DNA from: Atlantibacter subterraneus | GTDB taxonomy: Bacteria > Pseudomonadota > Gammaproteobacteria > Enterobacterales > Enterobacteriaceae | Direction: 5' to 3' | Length of the DNA: 64,000 nt | Assembly: GCF_007570865.1 (NCBI RefSeq) | Contig: NZ_VLPS01000005.1 | Span: 186,001 to 250,000 of the forward strand | Shown: positions 40,370-50,284 of the stretch, one piece after another | Numbering within the stretch: the first letter of the stretch is position 1 | Layout: every line of letters begins with the position of its first letter | The notes under the pieces: model-generated | Databases searched by the model: none | Seen by the model: the letters and a program-made list of their open reading frames with translations, nothing else | Told to the model about the DNA's origin: nothing | Translations under genes and position numbers: made by a program

Positions 40370-42484
40370 ATGAAGAAGGTCCTGTTTTATTTACTGCTGT
40401 TGGTGCTTGCGCCAGTAGCGGTGCTGATCATCATTACGCCGATGGATAGCCAGAAACAATATATTTTCGGTCTGGTCAGCATTGGTATTCTTTTTTTATT
40501 AGGGTTCAGCAAAAAACACAGCATTTCCGTGGTGATGATGGTGGTTTCCGCGCTGATGTCGACGCGATATATTTATTTCCGCGCTACTCAAACCCTGCAC
40601 TTTAATTCCGAGATTGAAGCCATACTCGGCATCGGGTTATTTCTGGCGGAACTGTATATCTGGGTCATCTTATTACTCACCTATCTGCAAACCGTATTCC
40701 CGCTAAAAAGGGGAATTGTTCCACTGCCGGATGACGTTTCGACATGGCCAACGGTAGATATTTATATCCCGTCCTATAACGAAAGTCTGGAAGTGGTGCG
40801 CGATACGGTGCTGGCGGCGCAGTGCATTGATTATCCAAGCGATAAGCTCAACATTTACCTGCTGGACGATGGCAAGCGCCGGGAGTTTGCGGTGTTCGCC
40901 GCCGACGTCGGTGTGGGTTATATCACCCGTAACGATAACTCCCATGCCAAAGCGGGCAACCTTAACCACGCCCTGAAGCTCACCAAAGGCGAACTGATTT
41001 GCGTATTCGACTGCGACCACGTCGCCACGCGCATCTTTTTGCAGGCTACGGTGGGCAGCTTCCTTCAGGATCCGAAGCTGGCGCTGCTGCAAACGCCACA
41101 CTACTTCTACTCTCCCGATCCGTTCGAACGTAACCTGTCGCTGGGCAAAAATATCCCTAACGAAGGCTCGCTGTTTTACGGCCCAATCCAGCAGGGCAAC
41201 GATAACTGGAACGCCACCTTCTTCTGCGGCTCGTGCGCGGTGATCCGCCGCTCGGCGCTGGAAGAGATCGGCGGCTTTGCGGTAGAAACCGTGACCGAAG
41301 ACGCCCACACCGCGCTGAAAATGCAGCGTCTTGGCTGGAAATCGGCGTTCCTGGCGATCCCGCTGGCGGCGGGCCTGGCGACAGAGCGTCTGGTGCTGCA
41401 CGTGATCCAGCGTACCCGCTGGGCGCGCGGTATGACGCAGATATTCCGTATGGATAACCCGCTGTTTGGCCGCGGGCTGACCTGGCAGCAGCGCTGCTGC
41501 TATCTGAGCGCCATGCTCTATTTCCAGTTCGCCCTGCCCCGCGTGGCGTTCTTAACCGCGCCGCTGGCCTACTTGCTGTTTAACCTGAATATCATCCACT
41601 CATCAGCGGGGCTGATTTTCGCCTATGCCTTGCCGCACCTGCTGTTGACCATCTACCTCAACTCGCGGATGAACGGGCGCTATCGCTACAGTTTCTGGGG
41701 CGAGATCTACGATATCGTGCTGGCGTTCCACCTGATCCTGCCGACGGCGATCACCATGATTTTCCCGAAACGCGGCAAATTCAACGTTACCGACAAAGGC
41801 GGCCTGCTTAATATCGGCTATTTCGATTTCAGCGTGGTGCGTCCGCATCTGATTGTCGCCATTCTGCTGGCCATCGGGATTATCGCGGGCCTGGTCAGGG
41901 CGTTTGCCCACGACTATTTTGCCGTGGACCCGAAGGTTATCGCCCTGAACGTGGGATGGGGTATTTACAGCCTGGTGTTCCTGCTGGCGGCGATTGCCGT
42001 GGCGCGGGAAACCCGCCAGACCCGTAAAACCATCCGTATCGACGTCGACGTACCGGTTATTATTCACTATGCCAGCGGGATTTCGTCGCGCACCCACACC
42101 CAGGACTTGTCGATGGGCGGCTGTCGCATCGTGGTGCCGGATAACCGCCATCTCAGCGATGAGATTGAAGAGATCGAGCTCCAGCTTCAGTCCGGCTCCA
42201 TCAGCATTCCGGTTAGCGTGATCGGCTCCGATGACGAGTTTATCCGCCTGATGTTCGAAGATATTCCGCTGTCCCGCCGCCGCGAACTGGTGCGCGTGGT
42301 GCTGGCGCGCGCCGACGCGTGGATCCGCCCGCCGAAGCCGCAGGATAACCCGTTCCGCTCGCTGTTAATCATTATCCGCAGCGTGTTCGATCTGTTCTGG
42401 CTGACCTGGACATCACGCCGTGAAAACCGCCGCCTGCGTGAGGAAGAGGCGCGCCGTCTCAAAGCCGAGGACACCGCTGCATGA
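40370..42484 (+). CDS. bcsA: Cellulose synthase catalytic subunit BcsA (UDP-forming)
   Basis: 704-residue inner-membrane GT2 glycosyltransferase that polymerises UDP-glucose into beta-1,4-glucan and extrudes the chain. Membrane segments flank a cytoplasmic catalytic domain with all processive GT2 motifs: DDGKR (166-170), DCD (214-216), TED (309-311) and QRTRW (347-351). After the second membrane block, a PilZ domain carries the c-di-GMP binding elements RQTRK (549-553) and DLSMGG (579-584), so activity should depend on c-di-GMP. Shorter than E. coli BcsA (872 aa), which has an extra N-terminal region; the length fits the BcsD-type synthases. It overlaps bcsB by 4 nt. Confidence 0.96.
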   Translation: MKKVLFYLLLLVLAPVAVLIIITPMDSQKQYIFGLVSIGILFLLGFSKKHSISVVMMVVSALMSTRYIYFRATQTLHFNSEIEAILGIGLFLAELYIWVILLLTYLQTVFPLKRGIVPLPDDVSTWPTVDIYIPSYNESLEVVRDTVLAAQCIDYPSDKLNIYLLDDGKRREFAVFAADVGVGYITRNDNSHAKAGNLNHALKLTKGELICVFDCDHVATRIFLQATVGSFLQDPKLALLQTPHYFYSPDPFERNLSLGKNIPNEGSLFYGPIQQGNDNWNATFFCGSCAVIRRSALEEIGGFAVETVTEDAHTALKMQRLGWKSAFLAIPLAAGLATERLVLHVIQRTRWARGMTQIFRMDNPLFGRGLTWQQRCCYLSAMLYFQFALPRVAFLTAPLAYLLFNLNIIHSSAGLIFAYALPHLLLTIYLNSRMNGRYRYSFWGEIYDIVLAFHLILPTAITMIFPKRGKFNVTDKGGLLNIGYFDFSVVRPHLIVAILLAIGIIAGLVRAFAHDYFAVDPKVIALNVGWGIYSLVFLLAAIAVARETRQTRKTIRIDVDVPVIIHYASGISSRTHTQDLSMGGCRIVVPDNRHLSDEIEEIELQLQSGSISIPVSVIGSDDEFIRLMFEDIPLSRRRELVRVVLARADAWIRPPKPQDNPFRSLLIIIRSVFDLFWLTWTSRRENRRLREEEARRLKAEDTAA

Positions 42485-44907
42485 AAAGGATGACCTTCAA
42501 AGCCTGCCAGGTTTTGCTGGCGTTATGCGTAATGACAAGGACCGTACCGGCGCAGGAGCCGCAGCCGGGCGCGCCTGAGTTCACCGCACCCGCCACTGAC
42601 GCCTCTACGCCGTCAGACATGCCCGCGACGCTCTCTCCGGAAGGGGCCGCGCCGCAAACCGATACGTCAGAATCAGCGCCAGTTCCGGCGATCCCGCTGG
42701 ATTTGCCGCCGCCAACTCAGGCTACCGATAGCGCGCCCGCCGCGCCGCAGCTGATCCCCGGCAACGCGGTCAGCGTAACGGTGGCGCAGATGGGCCAGCC
42801 GCAGGGCGTGATCCTCAGCGGCGGCCAGCTACAGGCGGGCATCAACTTTACCCTGCCCTCCGACCAGGTGATTACCAGCACACAGTTAAACCTGAACCTG
42901 AAAGTCTCCCCGGATATGGCGGCGCGTAACGCCACTCTGCAACTGATGATGAACGGCCAGCCGTTAGGCACCGTGCCGCTCGGCACCTCGGACAGCAACG
43001 TCTCGAACTATCAACTGGAGATCCCGGCGGCGCTGGTGGTATCCAGCAACAACATCAGCTTTAAGATCAACGACGGCGACGCCCTGCTGTGCCTGCGCGA
43101 TCTCTCTGATAAATATCAGGTGACGATCATGCCGGACACCCGGCTGGATCTGGAAGGCCAGCAGCTGAATATCGGCGCGGATCTCAGCCATTTCCCGCGT
43201 CCGTTTTTTGATTCGATGCAAATGACGCCGACCACCCTCGCCTTCGCGTTCCCGGCGAAATTGCTGCCGGAACAGGTGAGCGCGGCGGCGATTGTCGCCT
43301 CGTGGCTGGGCATCCAGGCCGACTATCGCGGTATTAATTTCGACGCGATGCGCGACAAGCTGCCGGAGAAAAACGGCATCCTGTTCGGCAAACCCGGCGA
43401 CACCATCGGCGGCCTGACCCTGCCGGAAACCAATACGCCGATCCTGCAAATCGTCGATAACCCCGGCAACCCGGTGTACAAGCTGCTGCTGGTTATCGGT
43501 AATAACGACCAGCAACTGCGTGCGGCGGCATCGCGCTTAACCCGTGGTGATTTTAAAGTGCAGTCGCCGTTTATGCCGGTAGACATCCAGACTATCCCTC
43601 GCAGTAAACCCTACGACGCGCCGCGCTGGATCCCCACCGATCGTCCGGTGCGCCTGGTGGAGCTGATGCGACAGGATCAAAGCCTGACGGTCTCCGGGAT
43701 CTGGCATGAGCCGTTGCGCGTGGCGTTCCGCGCCGCGCCGGATCTGTTCCTGTGGGACGGCGAAACCATTCCGATGAAAATCGGCTACCGCTTCCCGTCG
43801 GAAAGCTGGATTGACGATCAGCGCTCCTACCTCTCTATGACCTTTAACGGCACCTTCTTACGCAATCTGCCGGTGAACAAACAGGGGCTGCTGGAGATGC
43901 TGTGGCACAAGCTGGGCGGCGACGCGCGCCAGGAGAGCGCCCGGGTGCCGCTGGAGCCGTACCTGATTTACGGTGATAACCAGCTGTCGCTCTATTTCAA
44001 TATCGAAACCAAAGAGGCCGCGCCCTGTAGCGTGCTGCTGAACAACAATATCAAGAGCCGTATCGATGAAGATTCCTGGATTGATTTGAGCAAAACGCGC
44101 CACTTCTCGCTGCTGCCGAATCTCTCCTACTTTGTGGGCGCGTCCTTCCCGTTTACCCGGCTGGCGGATTTCTCGCAAACCGTGCTGCTGCTACCAGAAA
44201 CCCCGGCGGACAGCGAAGTCGGTACCTTGCTGGATCTGGCTGCCCGCTCCGGTATCGCCACCGGCACCGCGCTGTACCATAACCGCGTGATGTTCGGCCT
44301 GCCCTCCGGCGGTGCCAACCTGGCGTTCCTGAACCAAAGCGACGTGCTGGCGGTTTCTACTCTCGACCAGAACGCGTTCAACCGCGCCCTGCTGGCCCAG
44401 TCGCCGTTTACCGCCAATGAACATACCTTTGGGGTGCGCGAACCGACGATGTGGCAAACCGCCCAACGCTATCTTGAAGGCGACTGGACCGCATCGGGCG
44501 TTGATGCCGACCGCTACTTCTCGTCTAACGAAGCCTGGCGTGGGTTCGTGAGCTTCCGCTCCCAGTGGAACCCGTCGCGGCTGGTGGTGATGGCAATCGG
44601 CAGCAATGGCGATCAGCTGTCCCGTCTGTACACCGACCTGAACTCGGCGCGCATCAACGCCGGTATTCGCGGCGACGTGTCCATCATTACCGATGAAAAC
44701 GGCGTGCGCAGTTTCCGCGTCGGCCAGCAGTTCCCCAGCGGGCAGATGCCCTGGTACATGATGGTGGTGTGGTACGCCAACCAGCATTCGGCGCTGCTGG
44801 CCATCGTCGGGCTGCTGTTCGCTACCGTGATTGGTTTAAGTCTGTACGCATTACTGAAAAGACGCGCGCATAAGCGCCTGAATCCGCAGGATTATGATAG
44901 TGAGTAA
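42481..44907 (+). CDS. bcsB: Cellulose synthase periplasmic subunit BcsB
   Basis: 808 residues. N-terminal signal peptide (about 1-24), a Pro/Ala/Thr-rich linker (to about 90), then the two pairs of carbohydrate-binding and flavodoxin-like domains, and a single C-terminal membrane anchor ('ALLAIVGLLFATVIGLSLYALLKRR') that packs against BcsA. It guides the glucan through the periplasm and is needed for BcsA activity. Overlaps bcsA by 4 nt; bcsC begins 13 nt later. Confidence 0.95.
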   Translation: MKRMTFKACQVLLALCVMTRTVPAQEPQPGAPEFTAPATDASTPSDMPATLSPEGAAPQTDTSESAPVPAIPLDLPPPTQATDSAPAAPQLIPGNAVSVTVAQMGQPQGVILSGGQLQAGINFTLPSDQVITSTQLNLNLKVSPDMAARNATLQLMMNGQPLGTVPLGTSDSNVSNYQLEIPAALVVSSNNISFKINDGDALLCLRDLSDKYQVTIMPDTRLDLEGQQLNIGADLSHFPRPFFDSMQMTPTTLAFAFPAKLLPEQVSAAAIVASWLGIQADYRGINFDAMRDKLPEKNGILFGKPGDTIGGLTLPETNTPILQIVDNPGNPVYKLLLVIGNNDQQLRAAASRLTRGDFKVQSPFMPVDIQTIPRSKPYDAPRWIPTDRPVRLVELMRQDQSLTVSGIWHEPLRVAFRAAPDLFLWDGETIPMKIGYRFPSESWIDDQRSYLSMTFNGTFLRNLPVNKQGLLEMLWHKLGGDARQESARVPLEPYLIYGDNQLSLYFNIETKEAAPCSVLLNNNIKSRIDEDSWIDLSKTRHFSLLPNLSYFVGASFPFTRLADFSQTVLLLPETPADSEVGTLLDLAARSGIATGTALYHNRVMFGLPSGGANLAFLNQSDVLAVSTLDQNAFNRALLAQSPFTANEHTFGVREPTMWQTAQRYLEGDWTASGVDADRYFSSNEAWRGFVSFRSQWNPSRLVVMAIGSNGDQLSRLYTDLNSARINAGIRGDVSIITDENGVRSFRVGQQFPSGQMPWYMMVVWYANQHSALLAIVGLLFATVIGLSLYALLKRRAHKRLNPQDYDSE

Positions 44908-44920
44908 AGGTGGTAACAAC

Positions 44921-47900
44921 ATGAATCACAACAAAAATACCGCCAGACCATGGACGACGCTCTGCCTGTTCGGCGGATTGACCGTCGGTGCGATGTCCGC
45001 CCAGGCGGCGGACAACAATCCCGCCCTGAAGGCGCTGTTCGACCAGGCCAATTACTGGCATGAAAAATCCCACGACGACCTGGCGAAAGAGTCGCTGCGC
45101 AAGGTGCTGATGGTGGACGCCAATAACACCCAGGCCATGTACCTGATGGCGCTGTGGGCGCAGCAGGCAGGCGATCTGAAAACCGCCGCCCAGTGGCGCG
45201 AACGGCTGGCGGCGGTCTCGCCGCAAGACCCAAACCTCCAGGCGCTGGATAACGCCAAACAGCTTCAGCAGGTGCCGCGTGGGCAGCTGGATCTGGCGCG
45301 CCAGCAGGCCAGAAGCGGCAATATTCCGGCGGCGCTCAATACCTGGAACACTATGTTTAAGGGCGGGGAGCCGCCGCAAAGCCTCGCGCCGGAATACTAT
45401 CTGACCATGGCCGGGGATAAATCGCTGTATCCGCAAGCGGTCAGCGGCCTGCGCCAGATCGTGACCCAATATCCGCAGGATAACGCGGCGCGCATCGCGT
45501 TAGGCAAAGTGTTGACCTATCAGGAATCTACGCGCCGGGAAGGGATCGACCTTCTGCAAAATATGGCCAGCGGCAGTAAAGACGCCGATACCGCCCTGCG
45601 CCAGGCGCTACTGTGGTTGGGGCCGCGCGCGGGCGACGAGCCGTACTATCAGACCTTTTTGCAGCGCCATCCGCAGGACACCGACGTTCAGAACCATTAC
45701 CGCACCAATATCGGCGGCGCGGCCAAGGGACAGGGCTTCGAAGCGCTGAATACCGGCAATACCGACGTCGCACGCGGTCAGTTCGAGCAGGTGTTGCAGG
45801 CAAACCCGGAAGACGCCGACGCGCTGGCGGGGATGGGTTATATTGCCCAGCGCCGTGGCGATTACGCCGCCGCCGCCCAGTACCTGAACCGGGCGGCAAG
45901 CCTCGGCGGAGAACAATCTGCCGAACGTAAACAACAGGCGGAGGACGCGGCGTTTTACGGCCAGCTCGCCGCCGCCCAGAACGCGCTGAAACAGGGCGAC
46001 GTCAATCAGGCATTAACCCTGAGCGCCCCGCTCGCCCAGCAGAGCGGCGAACACGGTATCGCGGCGAAGCTGTTCCGCGCCGATGTGCTGCGCCGCAATA
46101 AAAACTATCCCGAGGCCGAGCAAGCCCTGCGCGGCGTGCTCGCGGAGCAGGCGGATAACGCCTCCGCGCGTGAAAACCTCTATTACGTGTTGCGCGAACA
46201 GAATAAAACCGCCGAGGCGCAAGCAGTGTTGCAAACCCTGCCCGCCAGTTTACAGGCCCGTTTGCAGCCGCGCGCGTCAGGCGGCAACCCCACCGATCCG
46301 ATCCGCCGCCAGGCGCAACAGGCGGTGGCAAGCGGCGATACCCAACGGGCCATCGCGCTGCTGGAGCAAGGCGTGGCGCGCTACCCTTCCGACCCGTGGC
46401 TGCGTCTCGATCTGGCTCGCCAGCTGCAAAAACAGGGGCGCAGCGCCGAAGCCACTAATCTTATGGCACCGGCGTTCCGGCCCGGTGCCAGCAATACCCA
46501 GCTTTATTCCGCCGCGCTGTTTGCCAGTGAAAACAACGGCTGGCAGCAGGCGCAAACCCTGCTGTCGCGTATTCCCGCCTCCAGCCAGAATAGCGATATG
46601 CGCGAACTGGCCCAGCGGGTGAACTACAACCTGCAAATGACCACTGCCGAGCGCTACCTGGCGCAGGGCGATACCGTCGCCGCCGCCAATACCCTAAAAG
46701 CTCTGGCCTCCCGTCCGCCGCAAAGCCCCGCCGACGCAGGCAAGCTGGCACGGATGCTGGCTGAGACCGGCGATCTGGGCGGTGCGGTAAGCGTAGTGCG
46801 CGACAACATGCGCCGCGGCGTTCAGGGCAACGCCGGGGACTATGCCGATCAAATTACGGTGCTGAACCAGGCCGGACTCAGCGGCGAAGCGCAGTCCTGG
46901 CTGGCCAACCCGGAACTGCGGGCGCGCAGCACCCCGACTCAGTTAGCAAACATTCAGCAGGGCTACGTGATCAACGAAGCCGACCGGCTGCGGGTGCAGG
47001 GCAACTATGCGGCGGCGTATGACAAGCTGATCCGCGCCATGCAAAACGATCCGCAAAATACCGATCTGATGTTCGCCATGGCGCGTCTGTATCAGTCCGG
47101 CAAGATGAACAAAGAAGCGGGCGTAGTGTACGACTACCTGATGACCCGCGACACGCCGCAGCAGGATGCCCGGGTTGGGGCCATTGACGTGGCGCTGGCG
47201 GAAGGCAATACCGACCGCGCGCGCCAGCTGGCGGTCGGACTGCGCAGCAACGACACGCCGGACCGGTTGCTGCTCCAGGCGCGCGTCGCCGAAGCGCAAG
47301 GCAACCACCAGCAGGCGATGAGCTACCTGCGTTCCGCGCGCGGCAAGCTGTTAGGCCTGCAGGGCGCAGGCGGCGACACCTCGCCGATGCTCGGCGGCCT
47401 GGCGCTGGCGGATAACCCGTTTATCACCACCGCCAGCCGCAGCGAAGCAACCACGCCGTCGGTCTATGGCCAGGCGATGCCGTGGCAGGTGGCGCAGCTG
47501 GCGCGTAATCCACAAACCGCACCGCCCGCCGCCGTGCGCACCGATCTGCCGATGGAGAGCGCTCAGGCCGGTACGCTGCGTCAGGTGGATAACATGATCG
47601 AACAGCTCACCGAGAAAACTGCCACCTGGACGCGCGGTTCCGTCGCGGTACGCGGGCGCGATGGCGAAAGCGGGCTGAGCAAACTCACTGAAATTAAATC
47701 GCCGCTCCAGTGGTCGACGGTGCCGTTTGGCGACTCACGCTTTGACATTAACGTCACGCCGATTAGCCTGAACGCCGGTAGCGCTTCCGAACAGGCGAGC
47801 ACCCGCTTTGGTACCGGCGCATTGATTCAGGGCGAAGTGGCGCAAGGCATTTATAACGCCTCCACCACCACGCCGCCGACCCGGCCTAATCTTGATACCA

Positions 47901-48772
47901 TCAACGTGCCGTCCCAGGGATCGCAAAAATCGTCCGGCGTAGAGGTGGGCATGGCGCTCACTGGCGATCAATACAAAATCGACGTGGGCTCGACGCCGCT
48001 CGGCCAGGATCTCAATACCGTGGTGGGCGGGATCCAGTGGTCGCCGCAGTTAACCGACTATCTGAAGCTGATCCTCACCGGCGAACGCCGCGCGGTAGTG
48101 GACAGCCTGCTCTCTTATGTCGGCGTGGAAGATAAATACAGCGGCAAGAAGTGGGGCCAGGTCACTAAAAACGGCGGCAGCGCCCAGTTGAGCTATGACA
48201 ACGGCGACGCCGGTTTTTACGCCGGATTCGGCCTGTATAATTATCTGGGCGAAAACGTGCCGAGCAACAGCAATGTGACGGGTTCCGCCGGGGTTTATCT
48301 GCGGCCTTTACGCGCCGATGACCGCGAGCTGAAAACCGGCATCAGCATGACTTACATGGATTTCTCCAAAAATCTGAGCTACTTCAGCTACGGCCAGGGG
48401 GGCTATTTCAGCCCGCAGGATTACGTCAGCGTCTCTTTCCCCGTCGACTATTCTCAAACCTTCGACAACTGGAAAATGTCGGTGGGCGCGTCGCTGGGTT
48501 ACCAGTCCTACACTCAGGACAAGAGCGCTTACTTCCCTGGCGACCAGCGCCTGCAATCACAGCTGGAAGACTACGTCGCCAACGGGTTCGCCAAAGAGGC
48601 GTACTACAGCGGCAATAGCGAAAACGGCCTGGGCTATAACCTGCGTGCCGCTGCCGATTACAAAATTAATAAGGACATGACCATCGGCGGCCAGGTGGGT
48701 TACGACACCTTTGGCGATTACAACGAAAGCACCGCGCAGCTCTACTTCCGTTACCTGCTGGGGAATAACTAA
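44921..48772 (+). CDS. bcsC: Cellulose synthase outer-membrane/TPR subunit BcsC
   Basis: 1283 residues from MNHNKNTARPWTTL, preceded by AAAGGTGG; an in-frame ATG at 44894 inside bcsB would spoil the signal peptide. Signal peptide (about 1-29, ending 'SAQA'), about 800 residues of TPR repeats that form a periplasmic solenoid, then a C-terminal beta-barrel domain (about 930-1283, ending 'QLYFRYLLGNN') that exports the polymer. Somewhat longer than E. coli BcsC (1157), mostly in the TPR part. bcsD starts 1 nt after its stop. Confidence 0.95.
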   Translation: MNHNKNTARPWTTLCLFGGLTVGAMSAQAADNNPALKALFDQANYWHEKSHDDLAKESLRKVLMVDANNTQAMYLMALWAQQAGDLKTAAQWRERLAAVSPQDPNLQALDNAKQLQQVPRGQLDLARQQARSGNIPAALNTWNTMFKGGEPPQSLAPEYYLTMAGDKSLYPQAVSGLRQIVTQYPQDNAARIALGKVLTYQESTRREGIDLLQNMASGSKDADTALRQALLWLGPRAGDEPYYQTFLQRHPQDTDVQNHYRTNIGGAAKGQGFEALNTGNTDVARGQFEQVLQANPEDADALAGMGYIAQRRGDYAAAAQYLNRAASLGGEQSAERKQQAEDAAFYGQLAAAQNALKQGDVNQALTLSAPLAQQSGEHGIAAKLFRADVLRRNKNYPEAEQALRGVLAEQADNASARENLYYVLREQNKTAEAQAVLQTLPASLQARLQPRASGGNPTDPIRRQAQQAVASGDTQRAIALLEQGVARYPSDPWLRLDLARQLQKQGRSAEATNLMAPAFRPGASNTQLYSAALFASENNGWQQAQTLLSRIPASSQNSDMRELAQRVNYNLQMTTAERYLAQGDTVAAANTLKALASRPPQSPADAGKLARMLAETGDLGGAVSVVRDNMRRGVQGNAGDYADQITVLNQAGLSGEAQSWLANPELRARSTPTQLANIQQGYVINEADRLRVQGNYAAAYDKLIRAMQNDPQNTDLMFAMARLYQSGKMNKEAGVVYDYLMTRDTPQQDARVGAIDVALAEGNTDRARQLAVGLRSNDTPDRLLLQARVAEAQGNHQQAMSYLRSARGKLLGLQGAGGDTSPMLGGLALADNPFITTASRSEATTPSVYGQAMPWQVAQLARNPQTAPPAAVRTDLPMESAQAGTLRQVDNMIEQLTEKTATWTRGSVAVRGRDGESGLSKLTEIKSPLQWSTVPFGDSRFDINVTPISLNAGSASEQASTRFGTGALIQGEVAQGIYNASTTTPPTRPNLDTINVPSQGSQKSSGVEVGMALTGDQYKIDVGSTPLGQDLNTVVGGIQWSPQLTDYLKLILTGERRAVVDSLLSYVGVEDKYSGKKWGQVTKNGGSAQLSYDNGDAGFYAGFGLYNYLGENVPSNSNVTGSAGVYLRPLRADDRELKTGISMTYMDFSKNLSYFSYGQGGYFSPQDYVSVSFPVDYSQTFDNWKMSVGASLGYQSYTQDKSAYFPGDQRLQSQLEDYVANGFAKEAYYSGNSENGLGYNLRAAADYKINKDMTIGGQVGYDTFGDYNESTAQLYFRYLLGNN

Positions 48773-48773
48773 G

Positions 48774-49241
48774 ATGAATGACGCACAACTTTTGCAGTAT
48801 TTCCAGAATCAACAAACCCAGTCAGGATGGTTTGCACTGCTGCATACCATGGTGGAAAACATGGTGGCGAACGTGGGCGAATCCCAGAGCCACGCCTTTC
48901 TGACGCAGATGGGCGACGATCTTGGCAAGCGATTTCCGCTGGCGCTATCAAATACGGTAGGTGAGCTGGAACTTGCGATAAATAAGCAACTTGCGGAATT
49001 TAACTGGGGGTATATTGATATCGAAGCCAGCGAAACCGCCCTGCTTATTCGTCACAGGGCGTTGCCCACTCCCCCCGATGAAGCCAGACAAGCGGCCTGG
49101 AGCAGCGCAATGAGCGCCGTTCTGGAGGGATTATACGCGCGCTGGATACAGTCTCAGGGGGGGAAACCCACCGTGTCGTTATGGCGCGAAGCCGCGCCAT
49201 CGGCCACTGAGGTCCATTTCAGATATCAAAACAGCCGATGA
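48774..49241 (+). CDS. bcsD: Cellulose synthase subunit BcsD
   Basis: 155 residues, matching the ~156-residue BcsD (AxCesD) of Komagataeibacter. That protein forms a periplasmic octameric ring which helps align and crystallise the extruded chains. Sequence features: 'QSGWFALLHTMVENMVANVGESQSHAFLTQMGDDLGKRFPL' and 'ALLIRHRALPTPPDEARQAAWSSAMSAVLEGLYARWIQSQGG' (split), without a signal peptide. Its presence marks a different operon type from the E. coli bcsRQABZC/EFG locus. Sits between bcsC (1 nt) and bcsZ (9 nt). Confidence 0.9.
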   Translation: MNDAQLLQYFQNQQTQSGWFALLHTMVENMVANVGESQSHAFLTQMGDDLGKRFPLALSNTVGELELAINKQLAEFNWGYIDIEASETALLIRHRALPTPPDEARQAAWSSAMSAVLEGLYARWIQSQGGKPTVSLWREAAPSATEVHFRYQNSR

Positions 49242-49250
49242 GGTGAATGC

Positions 49251-50246
49251 ATGTTGCAGCGATGCAAAACGCTGTTTGTGGCTATGATGGTGTTGCTGAC
49301 CAGCCAGTGTGCGCTGGCTGGCAGCGGGTGGGACAGCTATAAAGCGCGGTTTTTAATGCCCGACGGACGCATTATTGATACCGGCAATAACAGCGTCAGC
49401 CACACCGAAGGCCAGGGTTTTGCCATGATGATGGCGGTGATGAACGATGACCGCGCCAGCTTCGACAAAATTTGGGGATGGACCAACAAAACCTTAAAGA
49501 ACCCGGATAACGGCCTGTTCTACTGGCGCTATAACCCGGTAGAAGCCCAGCCGATCTCCGATAAAAACAATGCCACCGATGGCGATACCTTTATCGCCTG
49601 GGCACTGTTGAAAGCGGGCGAGAAGTGGCGCAGCAACGACTATCTCAGCGCCTCGGACGCCATCGCCAAAGCGATTGTCGCCCATAACGTGATCAGCTAT
49701 GCGGGCTACAAAGTGATGCTGCCCGGCGCGAACGGGTTCAATCTCAACAGCAATATCAACCTCAACCCGTCGTATTTTGTCTTCCCGGCGTGGCGCGATT
49801 TAGGCAACCGCAGCCATTTGATGGTCTGGAAGGATTTAATCAATGATGGCCAGAAACTGCTGGGAAAAATGCGTTTTGGCAACGGACAGCTCCCGGCGGA
49901 CTGGGTATCACTGTATGCCGACGGGCGTATGACCCCCGCCAGACAGTGGCCTGCCCGCTTTAGCTACGACGCCATCCGCGTGCCGCTGTATGTGAAATGG
50001 TATGCACCGCAAAGCCCGCTGCTGGAGCCGTACAAGGCGTTCTGGGGCCAGTATTCCCGCAGCCAGACGCCCGCCTGGATTAACGTGACCACCAACGATC
50101 CCGCTCCGTATATGATGGACGGCGGCATTCTGGCGGTGCGCGATTTCGTGCTGGGGCAGTTGCCGAAAGGCGAACCGCAAATCACCGCTCAGGAAGATTA
50201 CTACTCCGCCAGCCTGAAAATGCTGGTCAGCCTGGCGGCGCGCTAA
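49251..50246 (+). CDS. bcsZ: Periplasmic endo-1,4-glucanase BcsZ (GH8)
   Basis: 331-residue GH8 cellulase with a signal peptide (about 1-23, ending 'CALA'). The catalytic acid is E53 in 'SHTEGQGFAMMMAV' (E55 in the E. coli enzyme); the base lies in 'RFSYDAIRVPLYV', and 'DGDTFIAWALLKAGEKW' is the family signature. BcsZ trims cellulose during synthesis and is needed for normal fibre assembly. Last gene of the operon, followed by a strong hairpin. E. coli bcsZ lies between bcsB and bcsC, so the order differs here. Confidence 0.95.
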   Translation: MLQRCKTLFVAMMVLLTSQCALAGSGWDSYKARFLMPDGRIIDTGNNSVSHTEGQGFAMMMAVMNDDRASFDKIWGWTNKTLKNPDNGLFYWRYNPVEAQPISDKNNATDGDTFIAWALLKAGEKWRSNDYLSASDAIAKAIVAHNVISYAGYKVMLPGANGFNLNSNINLNPSYFVFPAWRDLGNRSHLMVWKDLINDGQKLLGKMRFGNGQLPADWVSLYADGRMTPARQWPARFSYDAIRVPLYVKWYAPQSPLLEPYKAFWGQYSRSQTPAWINVTTNDPAPYMMDGGILAVRDFVLGQLPKGEPQITAQEDYYSASLKMLVSLAAR

Positions 50247-50252
50247 CGGCCA

Positions 50253-50284
50253 CGCTGCGCTTAGCCAGTAAGCGCAGCGCGTTT
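50253..50284. terminator. bcs operon terminator (shared with the DeoR gene)
   Basis: 11-bp stem CGCTGCGCTTA / TAAGCGCAGCG with a GCCAG loop, followed by CGTTTATACC. It sits 6 nt after the bcsZ stop and touches the stop of the convergent DeoR-family gene. Confidence 0.7.
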
